Of a stretch of DNA of 64,000 nt, positions 50,638-61,439 are shown piece by piece (position 1 is the first letter of the stretch; each line of letters starts with the position of its first letter). Made by a program: the position numbers and the translations under genes. The stretch covers positions 1,106,948 through 1,170,947 of the forward strand of contig KN834752.1 of assembly GCA_000827265.1 (NCBI GenBank), written 5' to 3'. The notes beneath the pieces are model-generated. The model had not been told where the DNA came from and searched no databases. It saw only the letters and a program-made list of their open reading frames with translations. The DNA is from Collybiopsis luxurians FD-317 M1. Its lineage: Eukaryota; Basidiomycota; Agaricomycetes; Agaricales; Omphalotaceae.

Positions 50638-53475
50638 TTATTCTAACTGATAGTGTCTTTTTAACACGCACATAGGCATTTTCTGATGTTGTTTCCGAAT
50701 GCGGTTATAGCCACCTCTGCAAGTGCCGTAAAACTCTATCCATGACTGCAGAAAATCATAATCCTCGTCAGGGACGCGCAAAGTATAGAAGAGAATCAAT
50801 TTACCATCTTCAGAGTGTCCTTTTTCCACGAACCTAGGGGTATGAAGAAATAAGTCAGCAAACACCTTTGAAAATGGAAATTAGGTTCTCACCCGTGAGG
50901 CTCTCTGGGATAAACAACGAGCTCCGAGCCCTGCTTACATCTTTCGCTACCTTTCCTTTGTAGACCTCTGTACAATCCGATGGCTTGGCCAACCGGCACG
51001 CGCTCATCTTTTTCTCCGTGTAATATCAGAATAGCAGTCGACACTCCTTCGACTCTATGAATTGGACTTGGTTTCCGATATTGAGTTCCGCAATTCCAAG
51101 GATCCCTCTGACCAATCGCTTTCTAAATAATGTCATCTATCATAAACAGATCAAGCGTCTGAACAAAACTGATAATCACCTCGAGCTCAGGAGATCCTGA
51201 TTCCATTACCATACTCTCCCAATGCGTTGCTCCTGCGCCAATAATAGCTGTTGGAGTTTTTCGAGATCTGTATCTGTATCTCGCTAAAATGAATTTCGCT
51301 AACCTGCTTTGAACCGATTCTTCGTCAAAGTCACACCCCAAGCAGTCAGAGATCCGCCTATTCAACTAAATGAGTGTGCAGTCTTCCTCGATTATAGGCA
51401 TTGTTACCATGACTCCACCCAGCAACGGCGAGCCTCGATGGATCTGCTAATCCACGTCGAATTACTTCATTTAGCATACTCTCGCAATCGCCCCAATCTT
51501 GAACGCCAATACCCTCACTAGCAGCGTGCGCGAAAGCATGACCTTTTCCTTGACCTAGGATTTAAGGTAAATAATTGAATGGACGGCGTAAAAATCCCAC
51601 TTGCTGCCTCTATAGTTTGGGGAGATTACAAGGTATCCGGCACTAGCCAAGAGCTCCCGCCAATTGCAAAAATACGGCATATAGTCTGAGCACAAACAGT
51701 GCGATTGCCATGGTCAAGAACCACTGCCACATAGCATTTAGATCTCGATAACGTACCAGGTATGTCACGACTTCCTCACGCCAGAAGAGCGTCAGTAACT
51801 AAATCATCGTACAAGTAGCCAGCTAGATACTCACCGATAGGGTCCTCCGTGGATGAAAAGGACGGTAGGAAGAGAATGTCTTGGGACGCAACCGGGCGTT
51901 CTTACGAGGCCGCTTAACTTGCTTCCATCCTCGGCTAACCAATGAATCACTTCAACATGAATTGGATCAGCACTTTTTAGCCACTGTAAATGGGATGAGA
52001 GTTTTCGTCGGACCGATGTCAACAACGGATTGCCCGTAGGCCAACAGCGAGTTCCATTGCACAGCTCCGGTTCTCCAGTTTCCAGATTTTCATCGAGTCT
52101 GACAGACCAAACGTTGGGAGGCTCGTTTCTGATGCCAGAGCTGAGCACGGCCGCGGTAACCATGGTGGTTTTTCCTGTAGCGGGATCGTAAGCATGTTTA
52201 GCATCCCATGCTCCGAACCAGATAGCATCCCCTTGTGTACGGAATATCGGAAGTACCGCGATAGGGACGCGGCATTCATTAATGGGGCTTCGACGAAAGT
52301 AAACGGCATCTATATGCGTATCCACGTCGGCGCAGACTTCTACGGCGACCATTCCACTTCCTTCATGCCTCGTAAATTTTTTTGTTTGCATATTGACAAT
52401 CCGCACTGCATCCTCAGACTCTCCATATAGTCTCTTCAGCCCCTCTAGCAGTCCCGTATCATTATGGAACGGATCGATTGTGTCGTGGACAAACAAGGTT
52501 CGTGCGTCGAGGACATTCCGAGGCTCGTAGTTTTGTAAATCGAGAATGTGGCCAGAATCTAACCAAATATTGGAGCCTGACGGTGAGCGAGGATACATCC
52601 CAACCGTTACTGGGGTAGAACCTGGAATTATGGAAATTTTTTGCAGGACAACTTCCATCTCGGAATACTCTGTTTCCCTACCCTTGCGCAATCGATACAA
52701 TAATTGCAGACTGTCTGGACTCCAGGTAAATGATTCAATGTGGCGCATATTATCGATCCCGTCGACGGACGTTATCTCTTTGGTCTCGAAATTATATACC
52801 CATATACCGATGGAAGACTTCTGGGACCCGAACACCTTTGCATCACTAGACACACTTTGGACAGGAACTTCGAGGGTGCTCGAGAACGCAATGTATCGAC
52901 CATCTGGAGATAGTTCGTAGCTCTGTACATTTCTCCCCAGTTCAAGATATTGAGGATTATATCCATCATCGAGACCGGACAGGAGAAGCTGGTGTAAGTC
53001 CTTGGCCTTACCCGGCTGCCTCCTGTCGGATAGGAAGATGACGCTATCTCCACTTGGATGGAATACTGCTGCTCTATCGTTGAACAAGCCGTCGGTCAGT
53101 AAACGAGCGCTCTCTGCAACATCAGTATCTGCAATCCATATTTCCGAAGTCATACGTTCAGGACCTTTGTAGAACGACACGACTTGGTAGATGATCTGGC
53201 GGGTATCAGGACTAATCTTGACGTCCCGTACCTTCTGAGTTGCCGCTATGTTCGCAGGGCATATACCTGTTCGGACGGCTTGCACGTTAGATTTTGATTC
53301 CATCCAAGTGGGAGGGTGAGATTGATACGCTCAGAAATATGAGGGTAAGTTTAAGTCTGCTTTGAGAATAATAATCAAACCTGAGATGAGTAAAGATCTC
53401 ACCCACATCGGTATCGCAGTCACACCAACTCGAGAGACCAGTAAATCCATAACCTACCAATCGCGGTGCAGCCAT
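50638..53475 (-). CDS. S9 family serine peptidase (acylaminoacyl/dipeptidyl peptidase-like)
   Basis: Cytosolic-type oligopeptidase with an N-terminal beta-propeller and a C-terminal alpha/beta-hydrolase domain. I start it at 53475 (MAAPRLVGYGFTGLSS) because an intron of about 65 nt joins this to YQSHPPTWMESKSNVQ in frame; the alternative start is 53303. Propeller blades show VRDVKISPDTRQIIYQV, VIFLSDRRQPGKAKDLHQL and SYELSPDGRYIAFSS. The hydrolase domain begins PTVLFIHGGPY. The nucleophile is in LAVAGWSHGGSLTAWG, interrupted by an intron right after GWSHG. The acid is in LILHGEKDERVPVGQA and the histidine in VVYPREPHG. All three catalytic residues are present. No signal peptide or membrane anchor is seen. 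Confidence 0.9.
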
Positions 53476-54373
53476 TACGATGCTACAGCGCTGAATATGA
53501 GGCAAACTTTTTCTGTTCCGGCAAAATAAATGTATATACCCTAACAGCGCCTTGAAAAGAAGCCTAAAATTGGCGGAAGCTGGTTCTGTGTCTCCATAGC
53601 GGTGCCGACATCTCGTGCGTGTCCCGGGAGCGTGTAAGCGTGAACGAAACACGATCAAGCCAAATCGTCAAATTTTTTGACTTGTCAGTGAATCAGCGGG
53701 AACTTGGTCAAATGTTGGTGAGGGGAAAAGCCTACTTCATGAGAACCCAGGAACATTGACCCGCAAGTCGTCATTACAATTGTATAGCAGGAGAAATGGA
53801 GCCTCGTACCCTGCGAATCCCTGTGAGAGCGTCAGAAAATGGCAAATTCCGAGAACGGCGCTTGGCAAGTAAAGCTCCCATAAACCGGCCATCGTCGTGC
53901 TTTCGCTTCAAGAATGCAAGAACCCGTATACGTATTTACCTTGTTAAAGCTCTTAGAATGTTTATTCTATTATTCTCCTGTCCACTCGCCTTGGTACACC
54001 CTCAGTGAGTACATTGAAATGAAATTCCGCAGACCGCAACTGACAAGCTAGGCCCATAGCCACGATCGAGCTTCATTCGTCCGCCATTCTGTACCTGATA
54101 TTCTATGAATCGCTTAATATCAATGGTTCACAAGTTTTCTTAAAAATGATATATTTTTCAAGGCTAACGAGTCAACGAGCTTCAAATCTAGTCGAAAAGA
54201 GCCGCCTTTCAAGCACCCGTGAATACAGACACTTTGTCGGTCTTGAGCTTGATCGCTGACGGTCCTGGCGGCGATCTGTCGGTTGTTCGCTCCTATTCTC
54301 AGTCTTGCCATTAAAGTATTGCTCGTTTGGCAACTTTGATTACGAGCCTTTTCCTTCCTTTTACCTGAGCACA
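53476..54373. other. divergent promoter region
   Basis: About 0.9 kb between the S9 peptidase (-) and the GH71-WSC gene (+). One plus-strand frame of 70 codons (53796-54008) has no recognisable features. No RNA gene seen. Confidence 0.5.
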
Positions 54374-57300
54374 ATGCTCGTCCTTTCCCTAGTCCTCACG
54401 TTCTTTTTTATTTTTCCGGTGTATGCTCGACAGCAGTATCGCGAGTTTCCTCTCTATAAACGGCGACATGCGCAGCAAAATCCTCGATATAGAGATGCCC
54501 TGGGCTTTGGGAATAGTTCCCTTGCGTCTGCGGACTTGACAAGAAGAGACAATACGAAGTATGTTTTCATGCATCATGTGCGTAGCTGTTCTCCGTTTCT
54601 CCCTTCTGTGGCTGATTATCATCACCTAGATCGTTGGTAGTACGTTTCATTCCTTTCTTCCTATTTTTTTTTCGAAATCCTTACAGGCTTCCTCCCTGAA
54701 TAGACACGTAAGGATCTTGACTCGCCGTTCTCCAACTCATCTCAATCGAGACTTTCCAGATATCCATACACTTATAAAGACTGGGTCTCGGATTTTGCCC
54801 TAATAGGCGCTATCGGAGTGTATGCAGAGGGTTTTCTTTTTCAATGACTGCTTCCTTTCTCACTCGCCTTTTTTGCAACAGTGACGCAGTCGCCTTGAAT
54901 ATCGGCAGAGATCCATGGGTGCGTTTCAGGAATTGCTGATGAAAGAGATCTTATACTTAAAATTATTTTCAGCAATGGGATCGAGTGGTTGATGCGTACA
55001 AGGCCGCCAACGCTTACAATGTTGACTCCTCAAGACCTCCCTTGCACCTCTTTATCTCTTTTGATTATTCATCTTTCGTATGCGATGATGGATATGCAAC
55101 TGTTAACTGGACCAATTACTTCGCAAAGGACCCTGCCCAATTCACTGTTAACGGCAGACCGATGCTCTCCACCTGGGGTGGAGGCTACGACTGTTTAGGG
55201 GTTGATAATTGGAAAAAAGTGAAAAGCCAGACCAATAGTTTTTTGATGCCCTTTTTCTGGAATTCAGAGAATACATTCAAAACCGACTGGTCATTTCTGG
55301 ACTCTTGGTATTGGTCCGTGGCTCGACGCTTTTTTAAATATTTTTTTGGACTCATCCGCCGTAAATAGCTGGGGATGTGCTTGGCCGCAAGGCGATTGGA
55401 ATAAGAACGTCAGTACTCGGCTAATAATACCATTCACCGTACTGACAATTTTATAGACGACTGATGATACTTGGTGTAAAAAGAATTCCGTCAAATTTGA
55501 CTTCCATGACTGATTTTCGAGTTAGATATGGGCTTACTTGGTTCAGGGAGATTTGCCACTACCGTCAGTGGTTGGATGTTGTGAGTATCATCTCGGTAAT
55601 ATCCATGATCGTTCGAAATGAATCCTTTTTCAACAGCACGCACCTTCCCGACAAGAATTTCTACCTGCGTGGCGACGAATGGCTCATCAATAACCGGTGG
55701 GAGGAGCTCTTTCAGATGCGCGACCAACTGACGTTTGTTGAGATGGTCACTTGGTAAGGATCTTCACATCTTTTGCGATCGTCTGCTTTCGCGTCTAACT
55801 GATCTCGGTATCAGGAATGATTGGGGAGAAAGCGACTAGTGCGTCTTCCTCTCAGACTTACTCTCACCCCTGGTAACCATTCATTCCTATTCTTTACAGC
55901 TTTGGACCATTTGGAGGAGCTCAACCTGATGGCAAGTTCAACGCTCAGCCTGGAAACCACTATTAACACATGTTGTAGGGACCTATTGGGCTCAGGATTA
56001 TCCGCATTCGGCATGGCTTGACTTGTCAAAGTAAATCTCAACGTCGGCGTTTACATTCTTATCGGGCTGATTGATATCTGTGACAGGTATTATATCTCTG
56101 CGTTTAAGACAGGATCCTATCCTCAAATCAATGTGCGTGTATTCACAAAAAGACCCTCGCAATCCACTGATGGATTTCGAAGGTGGACGTTGTCTACTGG
56201 TGGTGTCGGCCCCACGCTACAGCAGCCGTCGCAACAGCTGATCGATATCAAAAGCCTACTGGATGGGACTGGTCCGAGGTATATTGGCGTTTGCATAATC
56301 TCTGAATTAGTACCAACTCTTCTCCCTTTACAGGATTACCTATGGGCGGCCGTTTTCTGTAGCTCTACATGTACAGTTACCCTCACGCTTGGGAGCTCGA
56401 CGCAGACTTTTATCGATCTTCCGTATGGTGTTTCCAAGCTGAAACTCCCCATGGCGCCAGGCCAAGTCAAAATCCGGATGATCAAGGGGTCTCAGACTGT
56501 TATAGATGCTTCTCCGACGGCGTTCAGCGTAGTCGCTACTCCCTCGCTATACAATTACAATGTTTTTGTAGGAGCAGAGACTGCGACTCTCGCTGTACCC
56601 GCACCTTCTTCGACGTCCACTAGCACATCTACTTCGTCCACAGGTATATCTACTTCATCCGCCAGCACGTCCACGTCCACTTCATCCACCAGTACATCTA
56701 CCTCATCCGCCGGCACGTCCACTTCATCCATCAGCACGACCATAACTTTCACTGGCACCTCATCGTTGTCCACTTCCACTACCTTGGTAGTTACATCTAC
56801 GACCAATGCCGCCCCTTCTTCGACATCGCCATCGTTCGTCTCGGTCGGTTGCGTCGCTGAAGGAACTACAGGAACTCGACGTGCTCTCACTGGCCCTAGC
56901 TTTACAGACAAAGCTATGACCCCAGCTAAATGTCAAGCATTCTGCCAGGGACATGCGTATGCTGGTACTGAGTACAGGTGAGGAATTAGTATAGCTCTTA
57001 CTTCAGCCTATTCTAACGTTCGAGCATTTAGTACTGAATGTAAGTACTCAGATCAACGTCTGGGTGTTATCACTCACTGTGCCATAGGTTATTGCGGAAA
57101 CTCTCTTCAAAATAACGGTGCAACTGGTTTGGTCAAAGACTCGAGCAATTGTGATGCCAAGTGCGGCGGGGACTCATCTCAGTTCTGTGGAGGAACCTGG
57201 TTTCTGTCTGTCTATTCCGCAGCGCCGGCTTCGCCGACTACTAGCTCGACCACTTCACCGACCACTACCTCAGCCACTACATCGACCTCGACCTCGACAA

Positions 57301-58229
57301 CTACCCCGGCTACTATCACGACCACTACCACGATCACTACCCCGACCACTACCTTGACCACTACTTCTCAATCCAGTGTTCCCACATTTGCACCGGTTGG
57401 ATGCGTCGCTGAAGGTAACACGGGCACGCGACGAGCCCTTACTGGTGCTAGCTTCACGGATAAAGCCATGACCCCCGCTAAGTGCCAGACACTTTGTGCG
57501 GGATACAAGTATGCCGGGACAGAATACAGGTGAGGGGTCGCACCGATCTGTTTTCCTTCATCACTAATTCTCAAATTCCTACTTTCGTAGCACGCAGTGT
57601 GAGTGACAACCAGTACAAGCTTCTCATAGCGTCATCACTCATAACTTGATAGGCTATTGTGGAAATTCCCTCCAGAATAACGGGGCTACCGGCCTCGTCA
57701 AAGATTCGAGTAATTGCAATTATAAATGCGGTGGAGACTCATCTCAGTTCTGCGGAGGGGTCTACTTTTTATCTCTTTATGCGACCTCCACAACTAGTAC
57801 CACTGCAGCTGCCTCTTTCAAATCATTAGGATGTGTGGCCGAAGGGACCACCGGAACCCGTCGGGCTCTTACAGATGCTTCATATAGCGATAGCTCAATG
57901 ACCCCTGCTGTTTGCCAGTCGCTCTGTGCGGGATACACGTATGCCGGGACGGAATATGGGTAAGTTCGTCGCACTAGCGCTTTTGACGTCGACATAGCTC
58001 ATACCCTCCTTCCCGCCCCCTGTACAGATCTGAATGTGAGTTCTTCTGCCCTATGACAAGCTATGTTTGCTAACCAACTCATTAAGGTTACTGTGGTAAT
58101 TCACTCACGAATAACGGTGCTACCGGTGCAACTGTGGCCTCAAGCAATTGTAACTCGAACTGTGGGGGAGACTCGACCCAACGGTGTGGGGGGCCCTACT
58201 TCCTCTCGCTTTACCAGCGTTCTGCTTAA
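54374..58229 (+). CDS. secreted GH71 alpha-1,3-glucanase (mutanase) with three C-terminal WSC domains
   Basis: Predicted to hydrolyse cell-wall alpha-1,3-glucan. Signal peptide MLVLSLVLTFFFIFPVYA at 54374. The GH71 domain carries YPYTYKDWVSDFALIGAIG, VDAVALNIGRDPW, PLHLFISFDYSSF, WYMGLLGSGRFATTVSGWMF, FVEMVTWNDWGESDY and FGPFGGAQPDG. NDWGES holds the expected catalytic acid region. A beta-type domain follows (AVFCSSTCTVTLTLGSST), then Thr/Ser linkers and three WSC domains, each starting GCVAEG-TGTRRALT and containing TEY, CYCGNSL, SSNC, CGGDS and FLS. More than 15 introns interrupt it, including one GC-AG (55932-55978) and an 8-nt exon in each WSC domain. The join between the first exon (VFMHH) and the YPYT exon is not resolved by eye. 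Confidence 0.88.
56845..58217 (+). repeat. three tandem WSC-domain units (coding repeat)
   Basis: Units begin near 56845, 57396 and 57826. They share nearly identical protein sequence (ALT.AS/PSFTDKAMTPAKCQ, GNSLQNNGATGLVKDSSNC) and identical intron placement, including an 8-nt exon each at 57032-57039, 57591-57598 and 58028-58035. Units 1 and 2 are the most alike; unit 3 is the most diverged. The pattern points to tandem duplication of a whole exon set. Confidence 0.85.
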
Positions 58230-58656
58230 ATTATCTGGGTGCACCATTCTCTTAGACTTTCGTTTTATAGGCAAAATTTCTACTTACTAGGGCTTTCTAA
58301 TTCAACGGGTTATTTTAAGAGTTGATTAATTTTGGGTTGACTAGTGTTTTTGCATTTCGATACGACCAGATTCTTTGCAAGCGTGTGCTGGTTGACGAAA
58401 TATAAGCCACAGTCGTATCTTGCTCATTAGTCTTGCATCAGTTCCACATCACTTATCAGTCTAAATTTTTCCCACATTCTCCTGCCTGTTCAATGTTGCC
58501 GGCGGTGTCCCCCCGCGTTTTGAGATTGGCATGTCTGCCGCGCGTGCATAGCTTCAATTCTAGAAAGCACCTCTACAGCTTACTGGGGCTAATGTGGTTT
58601 GGTATAAAACAAATCCTGTATTTTGCTCTCCACACCATTTCTCATATCCCTCCAAC
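58230..58656. other. intergenic, promoter of the metacaspase
   Basis: AT-rich 3' region of the glucanase gene followed by the upstream region of the metacaspase. A TATAAA-like site (GGTATAAAAC) lies near 58600, about 55 bp before the ATG at 58657. Confidence 0.45.
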
Positions 58657-60799
58657 ATGAACGAACGGCGCAAGCCCATAAAGAAGGCTCTCTTAATTGG
58701 TATCAAAACCACCCTACAATCTCAAGTCGAGTCGCTCAAGCAGCCGCATACGGACGTCAGGATTATACGAGATCTACTCATCAGTGAGTCACCCTCTATT
58801 GCCCATACATCATCTCATGAGTCGCTGGCAGAACAATATGACTACAAGGAAGCCAATATCGTGACCTTGCTTGATTGTCGTTCACATCTTCAAGACTTCA
58901 ATGGTCAGCCAACGCATGATAATATCGTGAGTGAATGCAAATCACTCGTCCTTTAAATTCTGATCGTTGAATTCCTCCAGATGGGGGAACTACATGCTCT
59001 CGTTGCGGATGCGCAGCCTCACGATCATCTGTTTTTCTACTGTCTGTGTTGCTTTTCCTCTTCCTCTGTCCCCATCGGCCAATTCTTAGCCCTAGATGCT
59101 GGTCATGTCGATCAAAAACCAACCAACGACCCGAAAGAGGAAGATGGGCTCAATGAATGTGAGTTGATGTGTTTTTTTCATTTCCCAACAGAAGGTTGAC
59201 CGCCCATGTAGTTATCCTAGCCTGTGATTCTACTGGAGTAGATCATAATGCAATTCAAGACGATGTAAGTCATTTCACTGTTCACGCTTCTGAATATTGA
59301 TGCGCTATGAACAGCTTCTTAGGGAAATTTTAATTGAGAATCTACCGGCCCAATGCAAGCTTACCGTGAGTATTGCGCTTCGACTTGACCGTCGTCAACG
59401 GTTACAACTCCTGTCTGTACAGGCTGTCATCGATGCGTGCCATTCCGGTACTTTACTGGGTAGGTGACTTTTGTTAGAGGTCCTAGTAAATGCTTGATAG
59501 GGTTTCAAAGATCTTGATCATTGGCGCTGTAACCGAGGGAGACTAAAATTTCCCTTCCGTCCTGAATATGGGAACTTGAAAAAGAGTTTTACACTTCCAC
59601 ACAACTCTGGTGCGCTCTGCTGGCATCATCAAGATATATCCCAGATCACTGACTATTTTTCGTAGGCTCCCCGGGTCAGAAGGGTTTGGCAGTCTATGAA
59701 AATAGGCGCACCAGTGATGATAAATTCACCCAGTGCAAGGTCACTCTTCGTCAATCGGAAAGAAATCCGGAAGGAACGCATGCGCATGCAACTACATCAA
59801 ACACTACCACTGGCGAGACGGCCGGAATCACAAAGCGCTCCACTATGCCCAATGACCCGCCACCGCCAGCTCGTACATCTACTAGCATCTCTGCAAATAT
59901 TCTGGGAAAGCTCAGGAAGACAAGCACTTCGATGAGCGCCAATGCCCACACCTTTTGGAAACACAAATCTCCATTGTTCAATGGACGAAACGCCACCTCA
60001 CACGTTCACCCTGCCGTTTCAAAGTCGAAGGGGTCGGTTCCTCTTAAAAAAGCGACACATTTCGACATGCCCAGATGTACTAGTCCTGACCAATTAACGC
60101 GATCACTGAGTTCTACCCTTTGCGATGGAGATGGCTGTCGTCAGCGAGAAGGCGAGAAGGATGATGAAGATCTACCTGTAGTTGTGGGTTTAATGTCTTA
60201 CAAATTTTCTGGCTTCAACTCACACTCTTTCTGTCATGAAGATAGCGCTCTCTGCATGTGATGATGCCCAACGGGCATGGGAGTCTAAGAACATGACAAT
60301 GACGAAGATGGTTGTGAATCTGCTACGTGAGTGACTACTCTCGCAAACTTTGGACCATTGTGACTTGGGACTGACACTGTGCGCAGAGAAAAACCCTCAT
60401 CCAAAACTCGGCCATATGATGGATATGCTCGGGTAAGCTCTATCGCTAGCGTCTAAATCTACCCGAGTCGAACTCAGAAATGGAAAACAGTCACAAAATC
60501 CATAACGCAACGACGTCCTTGCACAAGGAATCACGCCAGTACCAAGAGCGTGTTATGCGCTATAACAGGAGGCACCCGTCGCGAGCGAAACCATTTGATG
60601 GATCGAATTTGAATCTGAACGAGCAACAGGACCTACAGGTAGGCACTTATGTTCCTAAAATGTTTACCTTTACGATTGAAATATCCTTCTCTGCCAGTTG
60701 TCCAGTTTAAAACCTTTGGTAAATACTTCTTTTTTGCACTCTGAACGGCACACGACTGACTTGAGCACTCAGAATATGAATAGGCCATGGAGTCCATGA
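58657..60799 (+). CDS. metacaspase (caspase-like cysteine protease, C14)
   Basis: Cysteine endopeptidase cleaving after Arg or Lys; fungal metacaspases act in stress, protein quality control and cell death. It starts MNERRKPIKKALLIGIKTTL. The p20-like domain has NIVTLLDCRSHLQDF and, after an intron, FFYSLDAGHVDQKPTND with the catalytic His. FILACDSTGVDHNAIQDD, LLREILIENLPAQCKLT and AVIDACHSGTLL follow, with the catalytic Cys. LDLDHWRC then joins over a 137-nt intron to SPGQKGLAVYENRRTSDD. A Ser/Thr/Lys-rich insert of about 170 residues separates the p20 part from the C-terminal part: IALSACDDAQRAWESKNMTM, KNPHPKLGHMMDMLGHKIHN, NLNEQQDLQLSSLKPLN, MNRPWSP. The stop is at 60797-60799. The N-terminus lacks the proline-rich prodomain of type I yeast-like enzymes. 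Confidence 0.92.
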
Positions 60800-61439
60800 T
60801 ACCTAGTATCAGTGTACATCAATCCTTCACTCACATTTTGAAATATCGTGGATGTGTTCCTGTTCTCGCTGCACCTATTTTTTGCTTCATGTAGTTATCA
60901 TGTTGTAGCCCTGCTCTTCCTGTTTGCTGTCTTTGTACACGCTCCATTTGGATCCTACATTATCTTTCGAGTTATAATTTTGCTCTTTTCTGCTTCCTCT
61001 CCCCGTCATCTTCACGCTTTCTACATTATCTTTCGACTAGTTTACCTATTAATATTGCAACTTAATAGCTTCTCAGTAGCGCGGTTTCCAAATAGCAAGA
61101 GTGGATGGTCGCACACAAAGGTCCCCAATTTGGAGCGAAATTCCTCCACTGACAGCGTCCCCAAAATCGAGCAGTCTATCTTTCCAGAAATTCAAGCGTT
61201 CTTAAGATTCCCGGAGAGCTTGTGTCGACGGTCCCCGCTCCATGTTTGCGGGTAATGAAGAGTTAAAATTACGCATAAACCCCACGCTTGTCTACAGAGG
61301 ATCTAGCGCAATAACGGAATAATTTAAAATGACAGTCTTACTTCAGGATTTAGCGGATGATATGAACTATTCTGACTAACTACCCTGTATCTTGCATCTA
61401 TTCGCAAACAGAGAAACGGGATAGGAATCATACACTAGA
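60800..61439. other. convergent intergenic gap
   Basis: Between the metacaspase (+) and transcription factor (-) stops. It contains an exact 16-bp direct repeat, CTACATTATCTTTCGA, at 60955-60970 and 61021-61036. A hydrophobic plus-strand frame at 60848-61255 starts only at GTG and is AT-driven; I do not call it. Confidence 0.5.

Noticed and set aside
56555..56911. Val/Asp-rich minus-strand frame with a DEVDV repeat
   Set aside because: Antisense of the Thr/Ser linker of the glucanase; the repeat is a by-product of the coding repeat.
60848..61255. 135-codon hydrophobic plus-strand frame resembling a membrane protein
   Set aside because: It starts only at GTG, sits in T-rich 3' DNA between convergent genes, and its hydrophobicity comes from T-rich codons and a local direct repeat.
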